A program made the position numbers and the translations under genes. From Halomontanus rarus (GTDB taxonomy: Archaea; Halobacteriota; Halobacteria; Halobacteriales; Natrialbaceae): a DNA stretch of 64,000 bases. Shown in pieces: positions 35,243 through 45,236 of the stretch; positions within the stretch are counted from its first letter, which is position 1, and each line of letters opens with the position of its first letter. Location: the NCBI RefSeq assembly GCF_017357405.1, contig NZ_CP071598.1, positions 1,054,001 to 1,118,000 on the forward strand. Reading direction: 5' to 3'. The notes beneath the pieces were generated by a model that saw only the letters and a list, made by a program, of their open reading frames with translations, searched no databases and was not told the origin of the DNA.

Positions 35243-35868
35243 GACTCTCGAGGTTCGAGACCGTGCTCGGTGGTTCGTGGCTCGGCGGTTCGGGTTCCAT
35301 GTCCTGTCTGCGTAACGCTACGACCGGGATCACGAATATTTCTCGGTCTCCGAACAGCGTCGTCGTTCGCTTTCACTTTCACATCGCACGGTTTCGTCTC
35401 GATCGGTCGTCCGAGCGCCAAGTCACACCCGTAACATACGACGCCGAGAAGACAGTTTCGACACGGTTTGTGAATTGTACAAGGTGTAAACAGTGTACAC
35501 GGTGTACACTGTGTTAACACGCTCGAGAGAGGTACCGTCGACGCTGAAGGCCGGCCGAGCCCGCGGGTACCCGGTCGTCTGCGACATCGACCGTTCAGGT
35601 TCGGTCGCGACTAACGGCTGTGTCAACGTACGGTTACCGTCGGGACCCAGTTCCCAGTCGGACTACAGTACTGAACGTCGCTACACACCTGCTCGTACGA
35701 CGGGAGCGCGGTTCGGCGCGCACAGTGGGCGAGACCCGCGGACTGTGCGATGGAGGTGCAAGTCGTATCGGTTGTCACTACAGACCGGGACCGCCGGCGA
35801 AAGACGGTCGTCGAACCCGCCGCTCTCCGGAGCACGAGATCGAGAAAACGTACCGACGAACCACCCTC
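35243..35868. other. Intergenic region with palindromes
   Basis: These 626 bases lie upstream of the Bat-like gene and downstream of the MTH865-like gene. No protein-coding frame is convincing. The notable content is a palindrome-rich stretch at about 35476-35520. Confidence 0.45.
35491..35511. promoter_or_regulatory. Perfect 21-bp palindrome, candidate operator
   Basis: cagtgtacac-g-gtgtacactg is a 10-bp perfect inverted repeat with a one-base centre. Flanking gtgtaaa and gtgttaac extend the symmetry imperfectly, and a related ttgtacaaggtgta lies just left. The odd-centred dyad fits a dimeric regulator. Confidence 0.5.
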
Positions 35869-36120
35869 CTAGAGGTAGTCCTGATCCTCGAGATCCTCGA
35901 TGATGTCGTCGACGAACGCGTCGACGTTGTCGTAGGGGAAGTCCCCGCCCGAGAGTTTGGTGTTCAGTTCCATCGCGGTCATCGAGAAGTCGCCCGACTC
36001 GAATTTCGTTCCCGGCCCGTTCGGGAGCGCCGGTACGAGATCCATCGGACTCGAGATGGGGTAGTCAGCGCCTTCGAACGCCTCGGTGAACTGCTCGCGG
36101 AGTTCCGCTTCGTCTGCCAT
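35869..36120 (-). CDS. MTH865-like family protein
   Basis: This 83-residue acidic protein has ELREQFTEAFEGADYPISSP and MDLVPALPNGPGTKFESGDF, matching the small MTH865-like family of archaeal alpha-helical proteins. Its function is unknown; the fold is a small helical bundle. A TATA-like atatttatcc on the minus strand (around 36140-36150) fits a leaderless start at 36120. It is monocistronic. Confidence 0.82.
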   Translation of the reverse strand: MADEAELREQFTEAFEGADYPISSPMDLVPALPNGPGTKFESGDFSMTAMELNTKLSGGDFPYDNVDAFVDDIIEDLEDQDYL

Positions 36121-36307
36121 TGTGGTCCTACGTTACGGCGGATAAATATTAAACCTTCGTGTAGTTGACTCGCTCGACGACCGATCGCATCGCTATCCGG
36201 GGTGTCGAGACGAACGGCCTTCGGTCTTCGCATTGGGTTCGGGAGTCGTCGCTGGGAAGACTCTCGAGGCCCTTCTCTGGAGTCGTCGGTAGCGTCCGGT
36301 CGGCCGA

Positions 36308-36985
36308 TCAGAGTCGTCGCATGAACTCGGGGAGGATCCCGCGTTCCGTCGATTCCCTGCCCGCCGCTGTCGGCTCCGCACCGGGCGGCGCGACCTCGCT
36401 CACGCTTCCAGGCTGATCGATGTCGGGTTCCCCCTCGGTGCTGGACCCGACCGCGGTCGGTCCGTCGCTCGGGTCCGTCGCGGTCTCGGTTTCGGTCTCC
36501 GTCCCGTCTCCGGACCCACTCTCGGCGTCGGCAACCGCTTCGGCGAACGCCTCGGGAGTACCGGGTCCGAAGTAGTATGGATCACGCGGTGCGAGGTACG
36601 CCATCAACTGGAGGTTCGCGTACCCCGCCACCGCGATCGCGATCGGAAAGATGACGTCCGGAAGGATGATCACGAGAAAGACCGCCAGCGGCGAGTAGAC
36701 GAAGTAGGCGGCGATCCGAAACCAGTTGTCCACGTAGGCGTCGACGACGTACGCGTAGAGCCCGTACGCACCGATGACGAGCCCGACGTCGAGGTAGAGC
36801 CCGACCATCAGCCCGGTTCGCCCGGCGACGACCGCGTGGACGGCCAGCGCTAACGCGCCGGCCAGCACCGTCGCGCGGTTGACGTAGGTCTCGTCTAACG
36901 CTATCCCGGCGACGAGGAGCCCGAGCTGGAGCAACGGGACTGCGAGCCACCAGGGCAGGGCGTCGAACAGGAGTGGCGGATACAT
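36308..36985 (-). CDS. Polytopic membrane protein with acidic C-terminal tail
   Basis: Start chosen at MYPPLLFDALPWWLAVPLLQ (ATG at 36983-36985). The 225-residue product has about five membrane segments (residues 10-30, 36-57, 60-82, 95-118 and 120-140), then PRDPYYFGPGTPEAFAEAVA and an acidic Thr/Glu/Asp tail of about 65 residues. The family is not recognised. The tail is probably cytoplasmic and disordered. It is divergent from the ribbon-helix-helix regulator, whose operator-like dyad lies between them. Confidence 0.65.
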   Translation of the reverse strand: MYPPLLFDALPWWLAVPLLQLGLLVAGIALDETYVNRATVLAGALALAVHAVVAGRTGLMVGLYLDVGLVIGAYGLYAYVVDAYVDNWFRIAAYFVYSPLAVFLVIILPDVIFPIAIAVAGYANLQLMAYLAPRDPYYFGPGTPEAFAEAVADAESGSGDGTETETETATDPSDGPTAVGSSTEGEPDIDQPGSVSEVAPPGAEPTAAGRESTERGILPEFMRRL

Positions 36986-37206
36986 ACTTCTTACACTTCC
37001 GCGGGGGAGACGATGCTCGAACCAAGCCAATACAGCGTCTTCAACGTTCGTTCCGTTTCGAACCTCGATACGAACCTCGAGTCTCACCTTTCGCGTCCCG
37101 TCTTTCGCCGCTCGCGGCTCGCGTCCCGTCGCTCACCTCCGCGTCGATACCACGGACACGACGCCCTCGAACTGGCACGATCGGGGGTCTCGGCGTCTGT
37201 CGTCCA

Positions 37207-37250
37207 CGAACGTGAACGAACGGTCGTGGCCGAGCGATCGTTCACGAACG
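37207..37250. promoter_or_regulatory. Inverted-repeat operator upstream of the ribbon-helix-helix gene
   Basis: The arms cgaacgtgaacgaacg (37207-37222) and cgatcgttcacgaacg (37235-37250) are inverted copies matching at 13 of 16 positions. Each arm is itself partly symmetric around gttcacgaac/cgtgaacg. The dyad ends about 49 nt before the chosen start codon, so self-regulation by the RHH protein is plausible. Confidence 0.5.
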
Positions 37251-37298
37251 ATAACCCATCCGCAACAATGATAATCTCGTAGGTACGTTGTGATGCAC

Positions 37299-37703
37299 AT
37301 GGCGAAGGATACCGTCAGGTACCCGGACGACGTCGTCGATGAGATCGACGCCCTCGTCGAAGACGGTATGTTCGAGAGCAAGTCGGAGTTCTACCGTTTC
37401 TCCGCGGAGTACGTCCTGACGCTCATCGATCCCGAACACGAACCCGAGACGTTCAACTACGACGAGATCATGGCCGAATTGGATATCGACGAGGAGTCCC
37501 TCCCGCCGGCCGCGCTGGGAACCGACGGCGGAACCTTCTTCCTCGATGCCGTGATCACCGTCCGCAAGTACGGCCTCCGGAGCAACTACGAGGCCGCAGA
37601 GCGCTTCATCGACTCCCACTACGACCCGACCGACCAGGAGTGTATCATCCTCGAGGAACTTCTGGGCTCCTACCGCGAGAGTTCGGATTCACGACCGATG
37701 TGA
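37299..37703 (+). CDS. Ribbon-helix-helix regulator (CdrS/CdrL-like)
   Basis: Translation from MAKDTVRYPDDVVDEIDALV gives 134 residues; in-frame ATG (37293) and GTG (37290) codons lie just upstream, but the TATA-like aatgataatct (37266-37276) is best spaced for 37299. The RHH DNA-binding unit covers about 1-50 (ESKSEFYRFSAEYVLTLID). The C-terminal 80 residues include FFLDAVITVRKYGLRSNYEA and DPTDQECIILEELLGSY. The sequence resembles haloarchaeal cell-division regulators CdrS/CdrL, the length favouring the longer CdrL type; this is from memory. A T5 run follows the stop. Confidence 0.75.
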   Translation: MAKDTVRYPDDVVDEIDALVEDGMFESKSEFYRFSAEYVLTLIDPEHEPETFNYDEIMAELDIDEESLPPAALGTDGGTFFLDAVITVRKYGLRSNYEAAERFIDSHYDPTDQECIILEELLGSYRESSDSRPM

Positions 37704-37739
37704 CTACAACCGCTCGGATCGGATCGTTCTCGCCTCCCG

Positions 37740-37744
37740 TTTTT
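37740..37744 (+). terminator. Oligo-T terminator after the RHH gene
   Basis: cccgtttttgcc lies 37 nt past the stop codon, a plausible archaeal transcription end. Confidence 0.4.
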
Positions 37745-38126
37745 GCCCCGACAGAGCCGCTCGAGTGATTCGTACCGGTTGGGATCGCCGCCACGATCCG
37801 GACTCCGCTTTCGATTTCGGCGCTAGTCGACACGTTATCACACTACATCGAATACGTCATAAAACGGCCGTAGCTACCGGAAACTGATGAACACGCGCGT
37901 CGTTCGCCGATCCGTCGGAGTTCGGATCTCGACGGATCGACGAACGGACGTCTCGTAACGGTCATCTCGTTCGAGAACCGGTCGGTTTTTTGCTCCCACT
38001 CCGAGAACTCACTACTGGTCAGTTTTTGATACCCGAGAACCAACCATCGAATCGATCTGATTGGCGGATTCCGCTCCGCCGCGACGGAGCTGCCGATCGA
38101 ACGCCGATTACGTGTTGATGAGATGA
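37745..38126. other. Intergenic region before the trkH remnant
   Basis: About 380 bases with no supported gene. Two AT-richer patches (around 37835-37865 and 37985-38035) might be promoter remnants for trkH. Confidence 0.35.
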
Positions 38127-39654
38127 ATACCACGAATCCGCGTCGAGTATCGAACGAGTCTGTCGCTCGTCGGGACCATCCTGAAGTACATCTCGATCCC
38201 GCTGTCGCTGCCACTGGCGACGGCACTCGTCTACAGAGAGTCTCCGCTCCCGTTCGTCGCCGGAATCGCGGTCGCGGTCGCCGTCGGATCGGCACTCGAG
38301 CGACTCGATCCCGACCCGGACCTCGGTCACCGCGAGGGCTTTCTGATGGTCGCACTGACGTGGCTGTTCGTCCCCCTCATCGGGACGGTCCCGTACCTCG
38401 TCGCCGGGCAGGGGACTATCGCCTACCCGGTCGACGCCCTCTTCGAGAGCATGAGCGGCTTCACGACCACGGGTTCGACCGTCCTCGAGGAAATTTCCTT
38501 CGAGCAGCATTCCCGGTCGATCCTCATGTGGCGCCAACTCACCCAGTGGCTCGGCGGGATGGGGATCGTCGTCCTCATGGTCGCCATTCTCCCAGAACTG
38601 TCGGTCGGTGGTACCCAGTTGATGCGCGAGGAGGCGCCGGGACCGTCGATCGAAAAGCTCGCGCCGCACATCCGTCAGACCGCCCGCGAACTCTGGAAGA
38701 TCTACATCGGGCTGACCGTCGCCGCGCTCGCGGTCTATTACGGCCTGCACCTCGTCGGGTTCGCGGACAACATGGACTTCTACAACGCGGTCGCGCACGC
38801 CCTGACGACGCTTCCGACCGGCGGCTTCTCCCCCGAGGGGCGCAGCGTAGAGGCCTTCTCACCGGCGATCCAGTGGGCGATGATTCCGTTCATGATCGTC
38901 GCCGGGACCAACTTCGCGCTGCTGTGGTACGTCTGGCAGGGGCGGTCCGATCGACTCACCGAGAACGCCGAATTTCGTTCGTACCTGCTCGCACTCGCCT
39001 GCGTCGGCACGCTCCTTTCGATCCTGCTCTTCCTCGGCGTCGGACTCGATTCAGTTCCCGACCTGGCGGAGCCGATTCCCGGTGATCTCGAGCACTCGAT
39101 CCGACAGGCCGCCTTCCAGACGGCTGCTATCGTGACGACGACGGGATACGCGAGCATGGACTTCAACACGTGGAGTCCGGCCGCACAGACGATCCTCCTG
39201 TTCGCGATGTTCCTCGGCGGGATCGGCAGCCGTGTCGATCAAGATCCTTCGCTGGTACGGCATCACGAAAACCGCCCACCGAGAACTGTTCACGGCGGTC
39301 CATCCGGAAGCCGTTCGACCGGTCAGGATGGCCGGCGAAGTGGTCGACGAGGAGACGATCAGGGGGTTGTTCGTCTTCACGTTCGTCTTCCTCGTCACGT
39401 TCGCGTTCGCGACCGTGGTGCTGTTCCTCGACGGGGTCCGGACCGGCCTCGACATGTCGGCGCTCGAGGCGGTGAGCGTTTCCATGGCGACGCTCGGGAA
39501 CATCGGTCGGGGGTTCGGAATCGTCGGCCCGATGAACAACTTCTACCGGTTCTCGGACTCGGCGAAGTTGTTCATGGTGTTCCTGATGTGGATCGGGCGC
39601 CTCGAGATCCTCTCCGTGTTCGTGATCCTGACGCCGGCGTACTGGCGGTCCTGA
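38127..39654 (+). pseudogene. trkH: Broken Trk potassium uptake membrane subunit (TrkH-like)
   Basis: The sequence reads as a TrkH/KtrB-type protein in two frames. From 38127 it reads as VEYRTSLSLVGTILKYISI and on through MSGFTTTGSTVLEEI, GGMGIVVLMVAILPELS and TTLPTGGFSPEG to about 39225. It then shifts and continues as SIKILRWYGITKTAHRELFT to 39654. At the junction the expected fourth pore-loop segment, usually like AGSTGG, is replaced by about 13 nt where about 21 are expected, a net loss of about 8 nt. The first frame also lacks any ATG, GTG or TTG before 38346: a TGA then ATA stands at 38124-38129. It is either a real inactivation or sequencing error. The family normally pairs with TrkA to import K+. 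Confidence 0.8.
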
Positions 39655-39813
39655 TCGCGACTCGCGGCTGATCCGTCTTCTCGGCTGGTTCTCTCGTCAC
39701 GACCTCTGCGGGAATGATCCGTACGGACGCGTGCTGATGACAACACGGAAGGGCGTGTTCCCCGTCGACATTCCCGCCTCTGTCACCACTCTTCGCCCCA
39801 CTCTCGTTTCCGT

Positions 39814-41496
39814 TCACCCACGTTCCAGCCCCAACTCTTCAAGGTCGAGATTCGCTTCGACGAGTGTCCTCGCCCGGTCGTAGGGTCGCCGTGCGGAGTC
39901 TCTTTCGTTCCCGCTGGCCGAGTCCCTACCCCCCGAATCGCTCTCGATCGGCCGCTCGAGATCCGCGGACGCGAAGGCGGTCTCGAGAAACGCCTCCCGA
40001 ACGGATTCGTTCTCGAACAGTCCGTGGAGGTACGTCCCGAGGACGTCGCCAATCGCAGCGCTCCGCGGCCCGAGTGGCCGGTCGACCGGCTCGAGCGCCC
40101 TCGTCGTCCCGGCGTGAATCTCGTAGCCCGACGCGGTGCCGGTCGCGCCCGCGATTGGTCCCGTCCCGTCGACGTCGACGGTGACTTGCTCGAGGCGTTT
40201 TTCGGCCTCGAAGACGGTTTCGACGGGTAAGAGACCGAGTCCGTCGATCGTATTGGGGTCGTCAGTTTTCGGCTCCATTTCCGTTCCCGTTCCCGGGTCC
40301 GTCCCCCTCTCTCTCCCGGTCCCCTCGAGCGTCGCGTTCGTCAGCCGCTCGCCCAGCATCTGATAGCCGCCACAGAGACCGACGATCGGGCCGTCGAAGT
40401 CGGCGATCGCCCTGTCGACGCCGCACCGTCGGAGCGCGAGCAGGTCGTCGACCGTGTTCTTGGTCCCGGGAATCACGACGGCGTCGGCACCGGTGAGCGC
40501 GTCTCGAGGGTCACTTCGGTTCGTGTCGCCGTCGACCGGGACCGGGACCGGGACGTACTCGAGTCGGACGCCCGGCACCTCGCCGAGGACCTCGAGGTCG
40601 GTCGCGTTCGAGAGCCGCGGGAGCCGCGGAACCGCGATCGTCACGCACCGTTCGGCCGGAACGCCGTCGTCGGCACCCGCGACCGCCCGCTCCCCCGCGG
40701 CCGGCAGCGAGACGCTGTCCTCCTCGGGGAGGCCGGGATCGTCGTAGGGTAAAACGCCCAGTATCGGGACGCCGGTTCGCGACTCGATCTCCGCGATGCC
40801 GGGCTCGAGCAGCGACTCGTCTCCCCGAAACTTCGTGATGGCTGCGCCGACGACGCGCTCGCGGACGTCCTCGGGGAGCAACTCGAGGGTGCCGTAGAGG
40901 CTGGCGAACGCGCCGCCGCGCTCGATGTCTACGAGCAGCAGGATGTCGGCGTCCGCGAAGCGGGCGGTCTCCACGTTCGCGAGGTCGCGGTCGTGGAGGT
41001 TGATCTCCGCGATGCTGCCGGCCCCTTCGGCGATCACGACGTCGTATTCGTCGGCCAGCCGCCCGTGGGCGGCCTCGGCGGCGGCTCGCGCCCGCTCCCA
41101 GTGCTCGTCGTAGTAGGCCCCCGCAGCGAGGTGCTCGACCGCCCGTCCGTCGAGGACGAGCTGGCTCTCCCCGTCGCCACGCGGCTTCAACAGGACGGGG
41201 TTGCAGTCCGTCGTGGGGGTAGTGCGGGCCGCTCGAGCCTGGACGAACTGCGAGACGCCGATCTCGCCCCAGCGGTCGCGGACGACGGGGTCTCCGTCCG
41301 AGGGGCGTTCGGACCTGACGACCACTCGAGCGTTGTTGCTCATGTTCTGGGCCTTGTACGGTGCGACGGCGACGCCGCGGTCCGCGAGCAGCCGACAGAG
41401 CCCCGCGGCGACCGTCGACTTCCCGACGTGGCTCGCCGTCCCCGCGATCAGGAGCGTCCGCGTGCTCGACTCCGATCCGTCCGCTCGCTCGCTCAT
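39814..41496 (-). CDS. cobQ: Cobyric acid synthase
   Basis: CobQ/CbiP amidates the side chains of adenosylcobyrinate a,c-diamide using glutamine, late in cobalamin synthesis. The 560-residue protein has an N-terminal P-loop ([18 protein letters not shown]), then [12 protein letters not shown] and [12 protein letters not shown] of the synthetase domain. A C-terminal class-I glutaminase-like domain follows, with the nucleophile Cys in [15 protein letters not shown] and His in [11 protein letters not shown]. Low-complexity inserts ([19 protein letters not shown]; a Val-Pro run near 325) interrupt loops. A corrinoid adenosyltransferase lies 5.5 kb away on the same strand. Confidence 0.94.
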   Translation of the reverse strand: MSERADGSESSTRTLLIAGTASHVGKSTVAAGLCRLLADRGVAVAPYKAQNMSNNARVVVRSERPSDGDPVVRDRWGEIGVSQFVQARAARTTPTTDCNPVLLKPRGDGESQLVLDGRAVEHLAAGAYYDEHWERARAAAEAAHGRLADEYDVVIAEGAGSIAEINLHDRDLANVETARFADADILLLVDIERGGAFASLYGTLELLPEDVRERVVGAAITKFRGDESLLEPGIAEIESRTGVPILGVLPYDDPGLPEEDSVSLPAAGERAVAGADDGVPAERCVTIAVPRLPRLSNATDLEVLGEVPGVRLEYVPVPVPVDGDTNRSDPRDALTGADAVVIPGTKNTVDDLLALRRCGVDRAIADFDGPIVGLCGGYQMLGERLTNATLEGTGRERGTDPGTGTEMEPKTDDPNTIDGLGLLPVETVFEAEKRLEQVTVDVDGTGPIAGATGTASGYEIHAGTTRALEPVDRPLGPRSAAIGDVLGTYLHGLFENESVREAFLETAFASADLERPIESDSGGRDSASGNERDSARRPYDRARTLVEANLDLEELGLERG

Positions 41497-41828
41497 GTTC
41501 TCACTCTCACTCGAAGAGGTGCTCGCATCGGCTTTCGTCTATCGGTCTCGAGATCGGCACGGTCGCCGGTCGGGACGACCCTGCGGACGACCGCCGAATC
41601 GAGGAACGCGTCGAGGGTGTTCGCGAGCGCGCGGAGTCGTGACCCGTCGGGAATCGATACGGAGTTCTCCTCGGACCCGAGCCGCTCGAGCCGTCGGGAC
41701 GCCGGCCGAACCCCTCGAGACACTGTTCTCTGTCTCCGAAGGCCCCGATATCGGCTTCCGTGTAAGTCGCCACAGCCGTTCTTTCAGTCGGTGCTAGATA
41801 TAAGTGAATAGCGTTCGACACGTCGAAC
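41497..41828. other. Region between cobQ and a divergent membrane protein, with a possible small gene
   Basis: A 76-codon minus-strand frame (41493-41723) overlaps the cobQ start as ATGA, and its middle part (SIPDGSRLRALANTLDAFLD) has coding-like third-position GC. Its C-terminus (LRVRVRT) looks non-coding and no family is recognised, so it is only a possible gene. On the plus strand, gatataagtg (41797-41806) is a well-placed TATA box for the gene at 41829. Confidence 0.35.
41797..41806 (+). promoter_or_regulatory. TATA box for the 41829 membrane protein gene
   Basis: GATATAAGTG is centred about 27 nt before the ATG at 41829, fitting leaderless transcription. Confidence 0.6.
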
Positions 41829-42272
41829 ATGGCAGACGCTAATACAGTTGAGGGTGACGAAGACCCGTTCGAGGGAAGTCCGCTCACGCCCCACCGGATC
41901 GGGCTCGCCGCCGGTGCGATGGACGTCGTGGTGTTCACGTTCATCGGGTACACGTTGTTCGAGGACCCGATTCTCGGCGCGGCCGCCGGGTTGCTCGTCG
42001 GAACCGGGATCTACCTGTTCCTCTCGTCGTTTCTGGCGGGCGACCTCGAGGCGGAGGAGGGCGAGAGCTCTCGAGACGCGACCGTCGAACCCGACACCGG
42101 TCGTGGATTTCATCGGCCGGCCGCCGGACTCGCGATCGGACCCGCGGGGATCGTGCTGTTCGCTTGGCGATTCGCCTCCGAAGACGTCCTGATCGGCGCG
42201 GCCGGCGCACTCGTCTTCGCGGCGATCGCGTACGTCGTCCTCTCGCGAGTGCTCCCCGGTCCGCGGTTGTGA
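41829..42272 (+). CDS. Small four-segment membrane protein
   Basis: This 147-residue protein has an acidic N-terminus (MADANTVEGDEDPFEGSPLT) and four hydrophobic segments in two pairs (about 28-44 and 49-68; 98-113 and 118-140), separated by an acidic Ser/Glu loop. The two halves look like a duplicated hairpin (GAAAGLLVGTGIYLFLSSFL against GAAGALVFAAIAYVVLSRVL). I do not recognise a characterised family. It is monocistronic and convergent with the MFS gene. Confidence 0.68.
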   Translation: MADANTVEGDEDPFEGSPLTPHRIGLAAGAMDVVVFTFIGYTLFEDPILGAAAGLLVGTGIYLFLSSFLAGDLEAEEGESSRDATVEPDTGRGFHRPAAGLAIGPAGIVLFAWRFASEDVLIGAAGALVFAAIAYVVLSRVLPGPRL

Positions 42273-42310
42273 CTCGAGTCGGGTCGCTCGACCGGTCCGC
42301 GCGTCCGATC

Positions 42311-43657
42311 TCAGTCGTCGGCAATCTCGGTTTCGCGCTCGGTCTCGCCCGAATCTGCAGGCTGTGCGGTCGTCACCTCGTCGACGAGTAACAACCTGAT
42401 CGAGAGCACCGCGCCGGCGACTGCGAACGCGGCCAGCAGGGCGAAGAAGGCGTCCAGTGGAAACGCGTCGCGGACGACGCCGCCCAGCGAGACGCCCGCC
42501 GCGCCGAGTCCGAACATACCGAGGTAGGTGTAGCCGTAGGAGAGACCGCGACTCTCCGCGGGTGTGTAGACCGCGACGGCGTCCTGATAGAAGGGCTCGA
42601 TCGCGAATAGGACGAACCCGAAGATTCCACAGAGGAGGGCGATCGGGATCGCTCCCATCGACGAAACCGGAATAAACGCGAGCGCGAGCGCGACGAACGC
42701 GACGAAGCACCCGATCAGCCCCCGGACGGCGGGGACCCGATCGGTGAGCTTTCCGCCCGCGTACTGGCCGGCCATGCCGGCGACCAGCAGTCCGACGTAG
42801 ATGTAGTCGCCCGGCTCGATCCCCTCGAGTTCGGTCGGGGGCTCGAACCCCGACATGGCGGGCAGGCCGTGGAGGATTTCGGGCAGGTAGGTGAGCGCGC
42901 TCCGGTAGTACAGGCCCTCGAGCGCGACGATCAGGAAGACGAGCGCGAACGCGCTGGCGAAGAGGGTTCGCGTGCTCGAGACGAGCGCGGAGAGCGAGTC
43001 GTCGGTTTTCTCTCGGTTTGTACTCCCGCTCCCGCTCTCGCTCCCGTTCCCGTTCTCGCCCTCACTCTCGCCACTGCGACTCCCGGTCTCGGTTACGGCG
43101 ATCGGATCGAACTCGGCTCGCAACCCGTACCCGACCGCGAGCAAACCGGGAACGGCCATGCAGACGGCGACATATCGCCACTCGAGGACGAGCAGACCCG
43201 TCGCGGCGACGAACGGCCCGACCGCGATCCCCAGATTACCCGCGATCCCGTGCCAGGCGAAGACGGTGCCGCGTTCTTCGACGCCGGTGGAGATCAGCGA
43301 GAGTCCGGCGGGGTGGTAGACGCTGGCGGTGATCCCCCAGCACAGCAGACAGAGGGCCACGGCGGGGATCGAAGTCGCCAGCGAGAGGCCGAGGAACGCG
43401 AGACTCATCCCGGCGAGACAGGACAGGATCAGCCGTTTCGGGCCGTAGCGGTCGGCGAGGATGCCGCTTGGCAGTGCGCCGAGGCCGACCGGCGCGTAGC
43501 CAAGCGCGACGATGACGCCGACCACCGTCACGGAGACGTCGAACTCGAGGAGCCAGACGACGAGGAAGATCGGGATCGACATCTCGTACCAGTGGACCAG
43601 CGAGTGGCCGAGCATCGTGAACCCCGCAATCGACCGGTCGTTCGCGTTCAGTGCCAT
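42311..43657 (-). CDS. Major facilitator superfamily transporter
   Basis: This 448-residue protein has about 12 membrane segments in two halves. The MFS loop 2-3 motif is GILADRYGPKRLILSC, and GQYAGGKLTDRVPAVRGLIG is its counterpart in the second half. The central loop is extended by a Ser/Gly/Glu/Asn repeat (about 196-225) encoded by hexanucleotide-type DNA. Segments such as MLGHSLVHWYEMSIPIFLVV and CWGITASVYHPAGLSLISTG resemble the fosmidomycin-resistance (Fsr)-like subgroup; the substrate cannot be told. It is monocistronic, next to an ABC exporter operon. Confidence 0.9.
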   Translation of the reverse strand: MALNANDRSIAGFTMLGHSLVHWYEMSIPIFLVVWLLEFDVSVTVVGVIVALGYAPVGLGALPSGILADRYGPKRLILSCLAGMSLAFLGLSLATSIPAVALCLLCWGITASVYHPAGLSLISTGVEERGTVFAWHGIAGNLGIAVGPFVAATGLLVLEWRYVAVCMAVPGLLAVGYGLRAEFDPIAVTETGSRSGESEGENGNGSESGSGSTNREKTDDSLSALVSSTRTLFASAFALVFLIVALEGLYYRSALTYLPEILHGLPAMSGFEPPTELEGIEPGDYIYVGLLVAGMAGQYAGGKLTDRVPAVRGLIGCFVAFVALALAFIPVSSMGAIPIALLCGIFGFVLFAIEPFYQDAVAVYTPAESRGLSYGYTYLGMFGLGAAGVSLGGVVRDAFPLDAFFALLAAFAVAGAVLSIRLLLVDEVTTAQPADSGETERETEIADD

Positions 43658-43768
43658 GGACGGTCGGTACTGACGTGATGGCGGCGTTCGATCTACTTAG
43701 GGATGTGGAAACGCGATTCGCGGTTCTCGATTCGGACTCGTCATTCGTCCTCGAGTCCTGCGTCGACT

Positions 43769-45229
43769 TCACCCGTCCCGATACGTCCGCTCCCATCTCG
43801 GTCCGGCGCGCTGAGAGAGGACGAAGCCGACGGCCCCGAACACGAGACCGGAACAGCAAAGCACGAGCGCGATCGCCCACGAGGGCGGGACGACCACGAA
43901 CCCGGCGACCAGCGTCGGTACCAGCACGACGGCGACGCCGAGCGAGAAGGTCGTAAAGCGGACGGCGTCGAAGAGGAACTCGTTCGGATCGAACCCGGCG
44001 AGGAAGACGGTCAGGCCGTAGTAGTACAGCGAGTAGCCCGCGAGCAGGACCGCTCCCACGACCGCGTCGCGGGGCGTCGCGCCGAACCAGAGGACGGCTC
44101 CGAGGTAGGGTATCGCGACCGTCGGTGCGTTCACGAGCACGAACGCGGTTCGCTTAGCCCGAAAGACCGCCTCGACGCCGACCGGGTAGGCGAGGTACTC
44201 CTCGACCCTGTCGAACTGGGTCAACCAGTTGTAGGTGGTGAAGGCGCTCAGGCCGAGCACGCCGCCGAAGAAGATCCCCGGCGCGGGTTCGATTCCCGTA
44301 ATCTCCCCGACGATTCCGACCATGGCGGCCACGAGCCCCAGCAAGATCATCGTCGAGACCAGCGGCTTCCAGAACCCGCCGCTGCTCCGGCCGAGGTCGA
44401 GCAGCGTCTTCGCGACGAGTCCGCGCTCCTCGCTCGCGAGCGGGAGCGCCCGCTCGAGCGCCGCGAACCGATCGGTCGCCGTCCGGGAGGGGCGACTGTA
44501 GGCCGGATCGTAGACTCGGAGTGCGGCCGCGCCGAGAGCGAGACTCGAGACCGCGAGCAGCGCCGTTCCGGTCGCGCCGCCGGTCACGAACAGCTCCCAC
44601 AGTTGGTCGTGAGTTCCGGTCGTCCACAGCGCGAGTACCCCCGCGCCGAGGCCGCCGCCGACCGCCCACCCCGGCACGCCCCGCGTTCGGAGCGCAATCG
44701 CGGCGACGGTGACGACCATCCCGGCGACGAAGAGCGCGAACAGCGACACCCACAGCGCGAGGATCGCGAGCGGGAGCGTCGCCGAGCGCTCGGGTTCGAG
44801 TTCGAGCAGCGGCGCGAGCCCGATCGCCATCGGAAGCACGAACAGCGCGCCGTAGTAGACGGCGTCTTTCACCAGGAAGACGCCGAGCAGTCGACGCCGC
44901 GAGAGCGGGAGCGTGGTCGAACTCGAGAGCACGAGCGAGAGGTCGCCGAAGAGGTTCTCGAGCATGTCCGAGCCGGCGAAGCCGGCGGTGCCGCTGTAGA
45001 GTCCGAACGCAAGGACGAACAGGTGAAGGCCGGTGACGATCGCGTCCGCGCTGGTTCCGGTCGTCGAGAGGCCGACGGCCGCGGCCGCCACGAGGACGGC
45101 GACGATCGCCGGAAACCCCAGAAAGCGCCGGCCGCCGAACAGCTGGGCGTGGAGGCGCCACTCCTCGCGGAACAGCGTTCGGAGTAGCGTCAGGTCGGTT
45201 CGCACCCCCGTCGGAACCGATCCGGTCAT
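43769..45229 (-). CDS. ABC-2-like transporter permease
   Basis: This 486-residue protein has about 10-12 membrane segments, beginning with a cytoplasmic LLRTLFREEWRLHAQLFGGR and GFPAIVAVLVAAAAVGL. The start lies 7 nt after the stop of the ATP-binding gene, so it is the second gene of a two-gene operon. The architecture is typical of haloarchaeal ABC-2 exporters whose substrates are unknown. LFGDLSLVLSSSTTLPLSRR suits the coupling-helix region. Confidence 0.87.
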   Translation of the reverse strand: MTGSVPTGVRTDLTLLRTLFREEWRLHAQLFGGRRFLGFPAIVAVLVAAAAVGLSTTGTSADAIVTGLHLFVLAFGLYSGTAGFAGSDMLENLFGDLSLVLSSSTTLPLSRRRLLGVFLVKDAVYYGALFVLPMAIGLAPLLELEPERSATLPLAILALWVSLFALFVAGMVVTVAAIALRTRGVPGWAVGGGLGAGVLALWTTGTHDQLWELFVTGGATGTALLAVSSLALGAAALRVYDPAYSRPSRTATDRFAALERALPLASEERGLVAKTLLDLGRSSGGFWKPLVSTMILLGLVAAMVGIVGEITGIEPAPGIFFGGVLGLSAFTTYNWLTQFDRVEEYLAYPVGVEAVFRAKRTAFVLVNAPTVAIPYLGAVLWFGATPRDAVVGAVLLAGYSLYYYGLTVFLAGFDPNEFLFDAVRFTTFSLGVAVVLVPTLVAGFVVVPPSWAIALVLCCSGLVFGAVGFVLSQRAGPRWERTYRDG

Positions 45230-45236
45230 CTCCGTC

